Source: Gammaproteobacteria bacterium HGW-Gammaproteobacteria-13
GTDB taxonomy: Bacteria; Pseudomonadota; Gammaproteobacteria; Pseudomonadales; Pseudomonadaceae
NCBI GenBank assembly: GCA_002840155.1
Contig: PGZH01000004.1
Span: 310,001 to 374,000 of the forward strand
Direction: 5' to 3'
DNA length: 64,000 bases
Made by a program: the position numbers and the translations under genes. Positions 9,310 through 17,997 of this stretch are shown here, in pieces. Under the pieces are notes generated by a model. The model saw only the letters and a program-made list of their open reading frames with translations, made no database searches and had not been told where the DNA came from. Within the stretch, counting starts at the first letter, position 1, and each line of letters starts with the position of its first letter.

Positions 9310-9639
9310 CCCCACTCCTAAATACGTGTGTTATCCAGCACGAACCGCAAAAAATATGATGATGAACGTGTGAGGGCGTCCGACCGATTTGTTTAGAAAA
9401 GGTTCCTGTCGGACAGAATAAATAAGCAAATCACGCACTTAACTCGCTACGGCGCAAATCCTAGCAGAGAACCTGCGCATTTAGCGCATGCCGCACCGCT
9501 CCGCCCCCTATTCACAGCACAGAGAGCCCCATGGCACAGCTCACCTACACTTTGCATATCTGCCAATTAGCCTAAGGTCTAACGTAGCCAATAAACGCTC
9601 TTGACCTATAAGAGGCGTAAACAACAAGGGAGAATACCC
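9310..9639. other. Divergent intergenic region uppP / chemoreceptor
   Basis: About 330 bp without a gene. It holds a 7-bp inverted repeat GTCCGAC (9378-9384) and GTCGGAC (9408-9414), 30 bp start to start, and a small hairpin TGCGC-ATTTA-GCGCA near 9475. The ribosome site AAGGGAGAA of the chemoreceptor is at its right end. No open frame or RNA gene is convincing. Confidence 0.5.
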
Positions 9640-11274
9640 ATGAATAGCCTGCGCAGCCTGCCCATTAACCGTCGCCTCTGGCTGATTCTGGTCGTTGCCA
9701 TCGTCATGCTGATTATTCAGGGCGCACTGTTGCTCCAGCAGATCCATGCTGATCTGTACGCCGCCAAAGCCGAGAAAACCCAGCACGTAGTACAGAGCGC
9801 CGCCGGCATTCTGCAGCACTATCACGCCCTGGAAGCTGCCGGCAGCCTGCCCCGCGAGGATGCACAGAAGCAGGCGATGGAAACCATCCGCGGCCTGCGC
9901 TACGCCGGCCAGGAGTACTTCTGGATCAATGACCAGACCCCGGTGATGGTCATGCACCCGACCAATCCCAAACTGGAGGGCCAGAACCTTTCGGGCTTCA
10001 AGGACCCTGATGGTAAGGCGCTGTTCAATGAGATGGTCGCCATCAGCAAAAGCCAGGGCGCCGGCCAGGTCGACTATCGCTGGCCAAAACCAGGCGCCAG
10101 CGACCCCGTGCCCAAGGTGTCTTATGTGCAACTGTTCCAGCCCTGGGGCTGGATCATCGGCTCGGGCGTCTACGTCGATGATCTGCAGGCCGAGTTTCAG
10201 GCCCAAGCGCTGAAAGCCATGCTGATCGGCCTGGTGATTGCAGCGTTGGTGGCCCTGCTGATCGTGTTGATCGTACGCAGCATCACCCAACCCCTGCAGC
10301 AAGCTGTCAGTGCCATGGCCAATATCGCCAGCGGCGATGGCGACCTGACACGCAACCTCGATACCCACGGCAACGATGAGTTGTCTGCCCTGTCCCGCCA
10401 CTTCAATGCCTTTACCGACAAGCTGCGCCTGGTGATCAAGCAGTCCCTCGACTCTGCCGGCCAGCTCGATGCCGCCGCGCGCAACCTCGGCGAGGTTTCC
10501 GGCCAGGCCCAGCAGCACAGTGAACAGCAGTCGCAGCAAATGGAGTTGGTCGCCACCGCGATCAATCAAGTGACGTACGGCGTGCAGGATGTGGCGAAGA
10601 ACGCCGAGCATGCCTCATCCGAAGTGCACTCGGCCGAAGAACAGGCCCTGCAAGGCCAGCAAAGCATTGAAGCGAGCCTGCGGCAGATCAACGAACTGTC
10701 CGGCACCATCGACCAGGCCGTGACGGTAATTCAGGCCTTGGCCCAGGAAAGCACGCAGATCGGCAGCGTATTGGAGGTGATCCGCTCGATTGCCGAACAG
10801 ACCAACCTGCTGGCACTCAATGCCGCCATCGAAGCCGCCCGCGCCGGCGAGCAAGGCCGTGGTTTTGCCGTGGTAGCCGATGAGGTGCGCCTGCTGGCGC
10901 AGCGTACGCAAAAATCCACGGCGGAAATCCAGGTCATGATCGAGCGCCTGCAAGGCAACTCGGAAGCCGCAGTCAAGGTCATCAATGACAGCAGCAAAGC
11001 CTCGCAGCTGACCATCGAGCAAGCCAGCCAGGCCGGCGCCAGCCTGACGCTGATCGCCAGTGGGCTGCGCAACCTCACCGGTTTGAACGCTTCCATCGCC
11101 AGCGCGACACTGCAACAATCGCACGTGGTCGAAGACATCAACCAGAACGTCACCCAGGCAGCCAGCCTGGCCCATAACAACGCCCTGGCGGCGCAACAAT
11201 CCAGTGATGCCGGGCAACACCTAGGTCAGTTGGCCGAGCAGCTAAACCGGCTGCTTGGGCAGTTCAGGGTATGA
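9640..11274 (+). CDS. Methyl-accepting chemotaxis protein with periplasmic Cache domain
   Basis: Transmembrane chemoreceptor of about 544 aa. Order: TM1 (residues about 13-32), a periplasmic single Cache_2-type sensor (EYFWIND ... [11 protein letters not shown] ... [13 protein letters not shown], about 35-185), TM2 (about 190-215), HAMP (about 216-270) and a cytoplasmic signalling domain whose hairpin [20 protein letters not shown] is canonical for CheA/CheW contact. Cache_2 receptors often bind short-chain organic acids; the ligand here is unknown. Start is ATG 9640 with GGGAGAA upstream. The next gene follows after 7 bp and is probably co-transcribed. No CheB/CheR pentapeptide tether is seen at the C terminus (ends QFRV). 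Confidence 0.93.
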   Translation: MNSLRSLPINRRLWLILVVAIVMLIIQGALLLQQIHADLYAAKAEKTQHVVQSAAGILQHYHALEAAGSLPREDAQKQAMETIRGLRYAGQEYFWINDQTPVMVMHPTNPKLEGQNLSGFKDPDGKALFNEMVAISKSQGAGQVDYRWPKPGASDPVPKVSYVQLFQPWGWIIGSGVYVDDLQAEFQAQALKAMLIGLVIAALVALLIVLIVRSITQPLQQAVSAMANIASGDGDLTRNLDTHGNDELSALSRHFNAFTDKLRLVIKQSLDSAGQLDAAARNLGEVSGQAQQHSEQQSQQMELVATAINQVTYGVQDVAKNAEHASSEVHSAEEQALQGQQSIEASLRQINELSGTIDQAVTVIQALAQESTQIGSVLEVIRSIAEQTNLLALNAAIEAARAGEQGRGFAVVADEVRLLAQRTQKSTAEIQVMIERLQGNSEAAVKVINDSSKASQLTIEQASQAGASLTLIASGLRNLTGLNASIASATLQQSHVVEDINQNVTQAASLAHNNALAAQQSSDAGQHLGQLAEQLNRLLGQFRV

Positions 11275-11281
11275 AAACGCA

Positions 11282-11899
11282 ATGAGCGATATGGAACACC
11301 AGGAAGTCGACCTGAGCAAACCACAGAACCAGGACCTGATCTGGGATCTGGACAGCATCGCCCGCCGCGAACTGGCGGAACGCTTTATCAAACTGTTCGA
11401 GAACCGCCTGTGCGTCTACTCGGAGTCAACGCGCCAGTTGTACACCAACTACGACCTGCACTTCCCCAGCGATATGGGCCGCAAGATGGTGGTGCTGCCC
11501 AACCCCTACGCCTTCCACGACACCCTGCATGGCATCGAAGCGCATGCTGTGCGCAAAACCGGATTGTGCGTGCTGCCCGGCGTGGTCCTGCGCAAACCAG
11601 GCTTGCTGCTGACGACGATGATCAAGGAAGGCGGCCCGGCACCGAAAACCATGCCGTTCAAACCGGCGTTGGCGCAGATCATCAGCAACCAGAAGAAGGC
11701 CGGCGATATCTTTCTGCCGATCATGATGAAGGGCGACCTGCGCGAGTTCGATCAACAGATGCCCTACATTCACTTGCATCGTCTGCAGGTCGGCCGCCTG
11801 ACGCGACTATCGACCTTCGAGCGTGACGATATTCAGCAGTCCATTACCCGCAAGCTGCTTATGCTCTATCGCCAGGCCGACAGCCTCAGCTGCCAATGA
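11282..11899 (+). CDS. Conserved hypothetical protein downstream of the chemoreceptor
   Basis: 205-aa soluble protein that I do not recognise. It starts only 7 bp after the chemoreceptor stop, at ATG 11282, so the two are very likely one operon. There is no signal peptide or membrane segment; the N terminus is acidic (MSDMEHQEVDLSK) and the C-terminal part is basic, ending in RKLLMLYRQADSLSCQ. The middle (MVVLPNPYAFHDTLHGIEAH) looks like a compact alpha/beta core. It could modulate the receptor or be an independent signalling partner; sequence gives no function. A perfect 36-bp terminator follows. Confidence 0.7.
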   Translation: MSDMEHQEVDLSKPQNQDLIWDLDSIARRELAERFIKLFENRLCVYSESTRQLYTNYDLHFPSDMGRKMVVLPNPYAFHDTLHGIEAHAVRKTGLCVLPGVVLRKPGLLLTTMIKEGGPAPKTMPFKPALAQIISNQKKAGDIFLPIMMKGDLREFDQQMPYIHLHRLQVGRLTRLSTFERDDIQQSITRKLLMLYRQADSLSCQ

Positions 11900-11924
11900 A
11901 TGGCAGCCCTACCTTGCGGACAAT

Positions 11925-11960
11925 AAAAAGCGGGCACTCGTTAACGAGTGCCCGCTTTTT
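11925..11960. terminator. Bidirectional terminator, 36-bp perfect palindrome
   Basis: AAAAAGCGGGCACTCGTT is followed directly by its exact reverse complement, a very strong intrinsic terminator with A and T tails. It serves the gene ending at 11899 (+) and the microprotein gene ending at 11981 (-). Confidence 0.93.
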
Positions 11961-11980
11961 GCTTTAGCCGCTGCTAGGTC

Positions 11981-12094
11981 TTATTGCTGGCTGACCCAGA
12001 ACACCGCGGTGACAACGAAAATCACAATCAAGGCGAAAATAGCCTTGGCATCGACCACGCTGTCAGCATTGTCCGGTTCACTGTGCTCACTCAT
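11981..12094 (-). CDS. 37-aa single-pass membrane microprotein
   Basis: A small gene encoding a 37-residue peptide: an acidic, polar N terminus (MSEHSEPDNADSVVDAK) followed by one hydrophobic helix (AIFALIVIFVVTAVFWV) and the tail SQQ, the layout of a single-pass inner-membrane peptide. Evidence for translation: a strong GAGGGG ribosome site about 6 nt before the ATG, clean GC-rich codon use, and a shared strong terminator 20 bp after the stop. It lies between the chemoreceptor operon and cysI. Function unknown; such peptides usually bind or stabilise a larger membrane complex. Confidence 0.72.
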   Translation of the reverse strand: MSEHSEPDNADSVVDAKAIFALIVIFVVTAVFWVSQQ

Positions 12095-12474
12095 GGACTA
12101 CCCCTCTTGTTGTGTTTATGGGTGAATCGTCTTGTGCAGTTAAGACCAGCCTGCCCGCTTACTCAAGCCGTGGGGCTATGTTCAACGGCCGTCTTATCCC
12201 TTTAAGTTCTTTCCATATACTCAAACATCACTTTTGCGCATAACCCTGAGCTGGTATCTTCCTCCGGCTCCGCAGGGAGTGCGCGGCCGTGCGCGCTGAT
12301 TAGCTGTGAGAACCGGTTTACGATATAGCGAGCTAGAGCCATGCCAGGCAAAAACAGGCGAGGAAGCGCAGTGTACGAGCTGTACATGAGCATTCTGAGC
12401 TTGTTTTTAACGCAGCAGGGCCGACGCGCAGCAGATCGTAAACGGGTTCTAAAAGCCTGATAACAGGACACCCC
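12095..12474. other. Intergenic region microprotein / cysI
   Basis: 380 bp. The right third is copy A of the dispersed palindromic element (12309-12450). The left part (12095-12308) should contain the promoters of the microprotein (-) and of cysI (+), but I see no clear consensus boxes, and no further gene. Confidence 0.5.
12309..12450 (+). repeat. Dispersed palindromic element, copy A (upstream of cysI)
   Basis: Ends are inverted repeats AGAACCGGTTTACGAT (12309-12324) and ATCGTAAACGGGTTCT (12435-12450), 15 of 16 paired. Inside, a core hairpin is built from AAAAACAGGC / GCTTGTTTTT, GGAA / TTCT and TGTAC / GTACA around a GAGCT loop, with an unpaired GCGCAG / TGAGCA internal loop. Ends 24 bp before the cysI start. 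Same family as copies at 19436, 29970, 41593 and 63660. Confidence 0.85.
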
Positions 12475-14133
12475 ATGTACGTATACGACCAGTACGACCA
12501 GAAAATCGTCGAAGACCGCGTCAAGCAGTACCGCGATCAAACCCGCCGTTACCTCGCCGGTGAACTGAGCGGTGAAGAATTTCGCCCGCTGCGCCTGCAG
12601 AATGGCCTGTACATCCAGCGCTTTGCGCCCATGTTGCGCGTTGCCGTGCCGTACGGCCTGATGTCGTCCGCCCAAGTGCGCATGATGGCCAAGATTGCCC
12701 GTGACTACGACAAGGGCTACGCACACATCAGCACCCGTCAGAACGTGCAGTTCAACTGGCCGGATCTGGAAGATGTGCCTGACATTCTCGCCGAGCTGGC
12801 TACCGTGCAGATGCACGCCATCCAGACCAGCGGCAACTGCATCCGCAACACCACCACCGACCAGTTCGCCGGTGTGGCCAAGGATGAAATCATCGATCCG
12901 CGTCCGTGGTGCGAAATCATCCGTCAGTGGTCGACCTTCCACCCTGAGTTCACCCACCTGCCGCGCAAATTCAAGATTGCCGTCAACGGTGCAGTGAGCG
13001 ACCGTGCTGCGATTGAAGTGCACGACATCGGCCTGGAAGCGGTGCAGAACGATGCCGGTGAGCTGGGCTTCCGCGTATCCGTCGGTGGCGGCCTGGGCCG
13101 TACCCCGATCGTTGGCAGCTTTATCAACGAATTCCTGCCGTGGCAGCACCTGATCAGTTACCTCGACGCCATCCTGCGTGTGTACAACCGCTATGGCCGT
13201 CGCGATAACAAGTACAAGGCGCGCATCAAGATTCTGGTCAAGGCGTTGACCCCTGAAGTGTTCGCCGAGCGGGTGAATGCGGAGTGGGCTCACCTGAAAG
13301 ACGGCCCGACTACCCTGACCGAAGCCGAAGTGGCCCGCGTTGCCGCGCACTTTATCGACCCAAGCTACAAAGCCCTCGACGATCAGGATGCCGCACTGGC
13401 TGTCCTGGACGCCGAACACCCAGGCTTTGCCCGCTGGCGTCAGCGCAACACCTTCGCGCACAAAAAGCCCGGCTACGTTGCTGTCACCCTGTCGCTGAAA
13501 CCGACCGGTGTGGCGCCAGGCGATGTCACCGACAAGCAGTTTGATGCGATTGCCGACCTGGCCGACCGCTACAGCTTTGGCGAGGTGCGTAACAGCCACA
13601 ACCAGAACATTATTCTGGCGGATGTCGAGCAGGCGCAGCTGTTCACCCTGTGGGGCGAGCTGCGTGAAAACGGTTTCGCCACGCCGAACGTCGGCCTGCT
13701 GACCGATATCATCTGCTGCCCGGGTGGCGACTTCTGCTCGCTGGCCAACGCCAAGTCGATCCCGATTGCCGAAGCCATCCAGCGCCGTTTCGACGACCTG
13801 GATTACCTGTTCGACATCGGCAATATCGACCTGAATATCTCCGGTTGCATGAACGCCTGCGGTCACCACCACGTTGGCCATATCGGCATCCTCGGGGTGG
13901 ACAAGAAAGGCCAGGAGTTCTATCAGGTGTCGCTCGGCGGCAGCGCCGGTCGTGACGCCAGCCTGGCGCAGATCCTCGGCCCCTCCTTCGCCGAAGCGGA
14001 CATGGCCGATGTGATCGACAAGATCGTCAAGGTCTATGTTGAGCGCCGCACTGAAGAAGAAAGCTTCCTCGATACCTTCCGCCGTATCGGTGTAGATCCG
14101 TTCAAGGAGCGCGTATATGCAGCGAATCATTAA
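12475..14133 (+). CDS. cysI: Sulfite reductase hemoprotein (nitrite/sulfite reductase family)
   Basis: Siroheme/4Fe-4S enzyme of 552 aa that reduces sulfite to sulfide in cysteine biosynthesis. Both half-repeats of the nitrite/sulfite reductase fold are present, with STRQNVQFNW and NCIRNTT near the N terminus. The cluster/siroheme cysteines are CPGGDFC (about residues 414-420) and CMNAC (about 457-461). There is no fused flavoprotein domain; the electron donor must be separate (ferredoxin or another protein). It overlaps the DUF934 gene by 17 bp, a pairing conserved in Pseudomonas. Copy A of the palindromic element lies in its leader. Confidence 0.93.
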   Translation: MYVYDQYDQKIVEDRVKQYRDQTRRYLAGELSGEEFRPLRLQNGLYIQRFAPMLRVAVPYGLMSSAQVRMMAKIARDYDKGYAHISTRQNVQFNWPDLEDVPDILAELATVQMHAIQTSGNCIRNTTTDQFAGVAKDEIIDPRPWCEIIRQWSTFHPEFTHLPRKFKIAVNGAVSDRAAIEVHDIGLEAVQNDAGELGFRVSVGGGLGRTPIVGSFINEFLPWQHLISYLDAILRVYNRYGRRDNKYKARIKILVKALTPEVFAERVNAEWAHLKDGPTTLTEAEVARVAAHFIDPSYKALDDQDAALAVLDAEHPGFARWRQRNTFAHKKPGYVAVTLSLKPTGVAPGDVTDKQFDAIADLADRYSFGEVRNSHNQNIILADVEQAQLFTLWGELRENGFATPNVGLLTDIICCPGGDFCSLANAKSIPIAEAIQRRFDDLDYLFDIGNIDLNISGCMNACGHHHVGHIGILGVDKKGQEFYQVSLGGSAGRDASLAQILGPSFAEADMADVIDKIVKVYVERRTEEESFLDTFRRIGVDPFKERVYAANH

Positions 14134-14614
14134 GAACGGTCAGCTGATCGACGAAAGCTGGCACCTGCTACCCAAGGACGCCACACTAGACGGCATTCCC
14201 AACTGCGACGACCTGATCGTGCCGCTGGGCTTGTGGGTTGAGCACAGCACCGCGCTCAAGGCCCGCGATGGCGGCCTGGGCGTATGGCTGGATGCCGGTG
14301 AGGAAATCGAGGAAATCGCCGATCAGCTGGATAACTTCCAGGTCATCGCGCTGAACTTCCCTGCTTTTACCGATGGCCGCCACTGTTCCACCGCCTACCT
14401 GCTGCGCAACCGATACGGCTATAAAGGCGAAGTGCGTGCCATTGGCGATGTGCTGCGCGATCAGCTGTTCTCCTACCTGCGCGTAGGCTTTGATGCCTTC
14501 GCCCTGCGTGAGGACAAAGACCCGCTGGACGCTTTGAAAGCCTTCGAGGAGTTCAGCGAGGTTTATCAGGCCTCCACGGACCAGCCGCTGCCGCTGTTCC
14601 GTCGCCGCGCCTGA
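14117..14614 (+). CDS. DUF934 protein, partner of sulfite reductase
   Basis: 165-aa soluble protein of the DUF934 family, which travels with CysI-type reductases in proteobacteria and is thought to assist sulfite reduction or electron delivery. Recognisable segment: LNFPAFTDGRHCSTAYLLR, then the YKGEVRAIGDVLRDQLFSYL stretch typical of the family. The ATG at 14117 lies inside the end of cysI (17-bp overlap), so translation is coupled. No cofactor motif is evident, and the biochemical role is not settled. Confidence 0.85.
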   Translation: MQRIIKNGQLIDESWHLLPKDATLDGIPNCDDLIVPLGLWVEHSTALKARDGGLGVWLDAGEEIEEIADQLDNFQVIALNFPAFTDGRHCSTAYLLRNRYGYKGEVRAIGDVLRDQLFSYLRVGFDAFALREDKDPLDALKAFEEFSEVYQASTDQPLPLFRRRA

Positions 14615-14629
14615 CTCTGCCGGCAACGC

Positions 14630-14659
14630 AAAAGGCCACCCCATGGGGTGGCCTTTTTT
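14630..14659. terminator. Bidirectional terminator, DUF934 / yhdH
   Basis: GGCCACCCCA and TGGGGTGGCC (14634-14653) form a perfect stem, flanked by an A run on the left and a T run on the right, between convergent genes. Confidence 0.9.
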
Positions 14660-14671
14660 GTTTCTCGCGAC

Positions 14672-15661
14672 TTAGCCCAGATTGACCAGCACGCGACCGA
14701 CCTGTTTGCCCGCGAGGATCTGCGCAATCGCCTCCGGCAGCTGCTCAAGCGTCACTTCAGTGGCCAGTGCATCGAGCTTGACCTTCCACTGCAGCGACAG
14801 CTTGTCCCACATCGACGCCTTGACCACCAACGGCAGCTCGACCGAGTCGACCCCAAGCAGGTTCACCCCACGCAGGATAAACGGCAGCACACTGCCCTTG
14901 AAGCCGACACCAGCGGTCAGCCCGCAGCAGGCGGCGCTGGCGCCGTAGCGCAGCGACTTGACCACGTTGAACAGGATATCCCCGCCCACGCAATCCACCG
15001 CGCCAGCCCACTGCTCCTTGAGCATCGCTTTGTCGGTGCCGTCCAGCAGTTCAGAACGCAGCACTATCTGCTGCGCACCCAGTGCCTTGAGATAATCACC
15101 CTGCTCCACCTTGCCGGTCGATGCCGCCACGCGGTAACCCAGGGTGGTCAGCAACGCCACTGCGACACTGCCAACACCACCGGTGGCACCGGTCACCAGC
15201 ACGCTGCCAGCATCCGGCGTCAGCCCGCTTTGCTCCAGCTTGTCCACACACAACGCGGCAGTCAGCCCAGCGGTGCCAAGCACCATAGCCTCGCGCAGCG
15301 ACAAACCCTTGGGCCGCTTCAGTGCCCAGCTGGCGGGAATACGAATGTACTGAGCAAAACCGCCCGAGGTGTTCATGCCCAGGTCATAACCGGTGACGAT
15401 CACCTCATCACCCACGCTGAACTCGGCCACGCTGGACGCTTCCACCACACCCGCAGCGTCGATGCCCGGGGTATGCGGAAAGTTCTTGGTCACGCCGCGG
15501 TTGCCACTGGCGGACAAGGCGTCCTTGTAGTTGAGCGAAGAATACTTGACCCGAATCAGCAGCTCACCAGCCGGCAAGTCATCGATCTCGCGCTGCACAA
15601 TTACCTGTTCGAAACCGCCCGCTGCGCTTTCACGGGCTTGCAATGCATTGAACTTGCTCAT
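14672..15661 (-). CDS. acuI: YhdH/AcuI-family NADPH-dependent oxidoreductase
   Basis: 329-aa zinc-independent medium-chain dehydrogenase/reductase of the YhdH/YhfP type; characterised members (AcuI) reduce acryloyl-CoA to propionyl-CoA with NADPH. Seen: SSLNYKDALSASGNRGV, the PGIDAAGVV motif, the nucleotide-binding glycines TGATGGVGSVAVALL (about residue 155) and the family-typical LGTAGLTAALCV. The zinc ligands of alcohol dehydrogenases are absent, as expected. sohB lies 25 bp upstream on the same strand, so it may be co-transcribed. The acryloyl-CoA specificity is inferred from family only. Confidence 0.85.
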   Translation of the reverse strand: MSKFNALQARESAAGGFEQVIVQREIDDLPAGELLIRVKYSSLNYKDALSASGNRGVTKNFPHTPGIDAAGVVEASSVAEFSVGDEVIVTGYDLGMNTSGGFAQYIRIPASWALKRPKGLSLREAMVLGTAGLTAALCVDKLEQSGLTPDAGSVLVTGATGGVGSVAVALLTTLGYRVAASTGKVEQGDYLKALGAQQIVLRSELLDGTDKAMLKEQWAGAVDCVGGDILFNVVKSLRYGASAACCGLTAGVGFKGSVLPFILRGVNLLGVDSVELPLVVKASMWDKLSLQWKVKLDALATEVTLEQLPEAIAQILAGKQVGRVLVNLG

Positions 15662-15686
15662 GTTCTTCCTCTATATGGCAAACCGA

Positions 15687-16706
15687 TTACCAGAAGCGCT
15701 GCTGATTCAAACGACTCAGCCAGCTCAGAACGAAGCGATCCAACGCCACGCTGCCCGCCAGCCCAACGCGCTCCTGCAGGGTTTTCTTTTCGGCATAGTG
15801 CAAATGAAACAGCTCGGCGCTCTTGGCGCGTTCTGCCAGGTATTCGTCACTGGTCTTGAGTTCATCGACCAGTTGCTTCTCCAGCGCCGCCAGACCCAGC
15901 CAGACTTCGCCGGTAGCAATCTGGTCAATGTCCAGCTGCGGGCGGTAGCGGGCAACAAAACCTTTGAACAACTCATGGGTGGTTTCCAGGTCTTCCTGGA
16001 ACTTCTCCCGGCCCTTCTCGGTGTTCTCACCAAATACGGTCAGGGTACGTTTGTACTCACCAGCGGTAAGCACCTCGAAATCGATGTCATGCTTTTTCAG
16101 CAGGCGGTGCACGTTAGGCAGCTGCGCCACCACGCCAATCGAGCCGAGGATGGCGAACGGTGCGGAGATAATCTTCTCGCCAATGCAGGCCATCATGTAA
16201 CCACCGCTGGCCGCGACCTTGTCGATGCAGATGGTCAGCGGCACGCCCGCCTGACGAATGCGCGCCAGTTGTGATGAGGCCAAACCATAGCTGTGCACCA
16301 TGCCGCCGCCGCTTTCCAAGCGCAGCACCACTTCATCCTGCGGCGTTGCCATAGTCAGTAAAGCAGTGATTTCGTGGCGCAGGCTGTCGGTGGCTGAGGC
16401 TTTGATATCGCCATCGAAATCCAGCACGTAGACGCGCGGTTTGTGGATACCGGCCTTTTTCTCCTGCTTGGCGGCCTTGGCTTCGGCTTTGCTCGCGGCT
16501 TTCAGCTGCTCCTTGTCGAGCACCGCGTGCTCCATGCGCTGATGCAGCTGCTTGAAGAAGTCATTGAGTTTGTTCACCTGCAGCTGGCCCGTGCTCTGCC
16601 GGCCTTTGCTGCGCAGTGCGGCAATCGTCACCAGCACCACCAGAATGGCCACAACCAGGGTCACTGTCTTGGCCAGAAAGCCGATGTACTCTGCAAAAAA
16701 CTCCAC
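15687..16706 (-). CDS. sohB: Inner-membrane protease SohB (S49 family)
   Basis: Membrane-anchored serine protease of peptidase family S49, 339 aa, related to signal peptide peptidase SppA. N-terminal membrane anchor (about residues 11-32), a lysine/alanine-rich linker (60-85), then the catalytic domain: nucleophile Ser167 in KVAASGGYM and general-base Lys219 in GEYKR, a Ser-Lys dyad as in E. coli SohB. The active site faces the periplasm in the family. Its natural substrates are not established. It heads a likely two-gene operon with the downstream oxidoreductase. Confidence 0.93.
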   Translation of the reverse strand: MEFFAEYIGFLAKTVTLVVAILVVLVTIAALRSKGRQSTGQLQVNKLNDFFKQLHQRMEHAVLDKEQLKAASKAEAKAAKQEKKAGIHKPRVYVLDFDGDIKASATDSLRHEITALLTMATPQDEVVLRLESGGGMVHSYGLASSQLARIRQAGVPLTICIDKVAASGGYMMACIGEKIISAPFAILGSIGVVAQLPNVHRLLKKHDIDFEVLTAGEYKRTLTVFGENTEKGREKFQEDLETTHELFKGFVARYRPQLDIDQIATGEVWLGLAALEKQLVDELKTSDEYLAERAKSAELFHLHYAEKKTLQERVGLAGSVALDRFVLSWLSRLNQQRFW

Positions 16707-16914
16707 GTATTCCCCCTTGTCCCAATGGCAGCGCGCTCATCGACCGCGCGTAATAGTGCCCAAGCATACCGAGGCCATGGGTTGGCGGCCAGCAAGCAAG
16801 GTCTAGACATTCAGCGCATCCATGCAATTCAAACAAGCGTATGTTTTTACGTTGACAGCTCCTGAGCTTCCTCATACCCTCGCGAAACTTTCAACGTACC
16901 GGAATCGAGCGGAC

Positions 16915-17625
16915 GTGGGCAGCATCTACCTGATTCGACATGGCCAAGCCTCCTTCGGTGCAGACGATTACGATGTGCTATCGCCCATTGGAATTCGCCA
17001 GGCCGAAGTGCTGGGCGCGCACCTCACGCAACTCGGCACGCGTATTGATCGCAGCGTCAGCGGTGATCTGCGCCGCCAGCAGCACACGGCCAACAGCACC
17101 TTGCAGCAGCTGCACGAGGCCGGCATTGGCATACCACAATTGGAGATTGACTCGGCCTTTAATGAGTTCGATGCCGACGCGGTGATCCGCAGCCTGCTGC
17201 CGGGCATGCTTGGCGAAGAACCTGAAGCCCTGCACATCCTGCGCAATGGCGCGCAGAACCGCGCTGAGTTTCAACGTCTGTTTGCCAAATTGATTGGCCG
17301 CTGGATTTCAGGCGAGCACGACACGCCGGACCTGCAAAGCTGGCAAGGCTTCGTCGAGCAGGTCCAGGGCGGCCTCAGCCGTCTTCTGGAACAGGCCGAC
17401 AGCAAACAGAACATTGCTGTCTTCACCTCGGGCGGCACTATTACCGCCCTGCTGCACCTGATTACCGGTATCGCGCCTGCGCAGGCGTTCGAGCTGAACT
17501 GGCAAATTGTTAACACCTCACTAAGCTGCCTGAAGTTTCGCGGCAGCCAAGTGAGCCTGGCTTCCTTCAACAGCCATGTGCATTTGCAGCTGTTGAAGGC
17601 GCCGGAGCTCATCACTTATCGCTGA
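16915..17625 (+). CDS. Histidine phosphatase family protein
   Basis: About 236-aa member of the histidine phosphatase (phosphoglycerate mutase-like) superfamily. The catalytic RHGQASFG is at residues 8-15, and the second-half histidine region (VFTSGGTITALL) is near 175. I use GTG 16915, giving the usual short lead IYLIRHG; an ATG at 16822 would add 31 atypical residues. Next gene, an SCP2 protein, follows after 60 bp on the same strand, then a phosphotransferase and an SDR, a lipid/CoA-like neighbourhood. Substrate unknown. Confidence 0.85.
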   Translation: MGSIYLIRHGQASFGADDYDVLSPIGIRQAEVLGAHLTQLGTRIDRSVSGDLRRQQHTANSTLQQLHEAGIGIPQLEIDSAFNEFDADAVIRSLLPGMLGEEPEALHILRNGAQNRAEFQRLFAKLIGRWISGEHDTPDLQSWQGFVEQVQGGLSRLLEQADSKQNIAVFTSGGTITALLHLITGIAPAQAFELNWQIVNTSLSCLKFRGSQVSLASFNSHVHLQLLKAPELITYR

Positions 17626-17685
17626 GCTGCGGCCCACTGCACCCATCACGGGCGCTAGAAAAAACCTGAGAAAAAGGAAGAAACC

Positions 17686-17997
17686 ATGAGCGTTGCAGAC
17701 ATCGTCAATACCATGCAGTCCAAATTCAACGCCGGTGCCGCTGCAGGCCTGGACCTGGTGTTCCAATTCAACATCGAAGACGGCGAGAACTACGCGCTGA
17801 TCGTCAAGGACGGCACCTGCGCCGTTGAGAAAGGCGACAACGCCAACGCCAACGTGACCCTGATCATGGACACCGAAACTCTGAAAGGCATCACCAGCGG
17901 CGAAACCGACGGTATGCAAGCCTTCATGTCCGGCAAACTGCGCGCCGAAGGCGACATGATGCTGGCCATGAAACTGGGCGAGCTGTTCCCGGTTTAA
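17686..17997 (+). CDS. SCP2 sterol-carrier-domain protein
   Basis: A 103-aa stand-alone SCP2 domain: VFQFNIEDGENYALIVKDG, then the NANVTLIMDTETLKGITSGETDGMQAFMSGKL core and the GDMMLAMKLGELF end, all typical of the fold. These small cytosolic proteins bind hydrophobic ligands such as fatty acyl chains. Neighbours (a phosphotransferase of the acyl-CoA-dehydrogenase-associated type and an SDR) suggest acyl-CoA metabolism. Strong ribosome site (AAAAAGGAAG) before ATG 17686, and a strong terminator after it. Confidence 0.92.
   Translation: MSVADIVNTMQSKFNAGAAAGLDLVFQFNIEDGENYALIVKDGTCAVEKGDNANANVTLIMDTETLKGITSGETDGMQAFMSGKLRAEGDMMLAMKLGELFPV

Noticed and set aside
9565..9595. Possible FliA (sigma-28) promoter upstream of the chemoreceptor: GCCAATAA as -10
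   Set aside because: The -35 TAAAG is not found at the needed distance; nearest TAAGG is only 9 bp away.
12202..14130. Long open frame (642 codons) on the minus strand opposite cysI
   Set aside because: It is the mirror of a well-conserved sulfite reductase in GC-rich DNA; its translation is low in known motifs and rich in His/Val/Gly, typical of antisense shadows.
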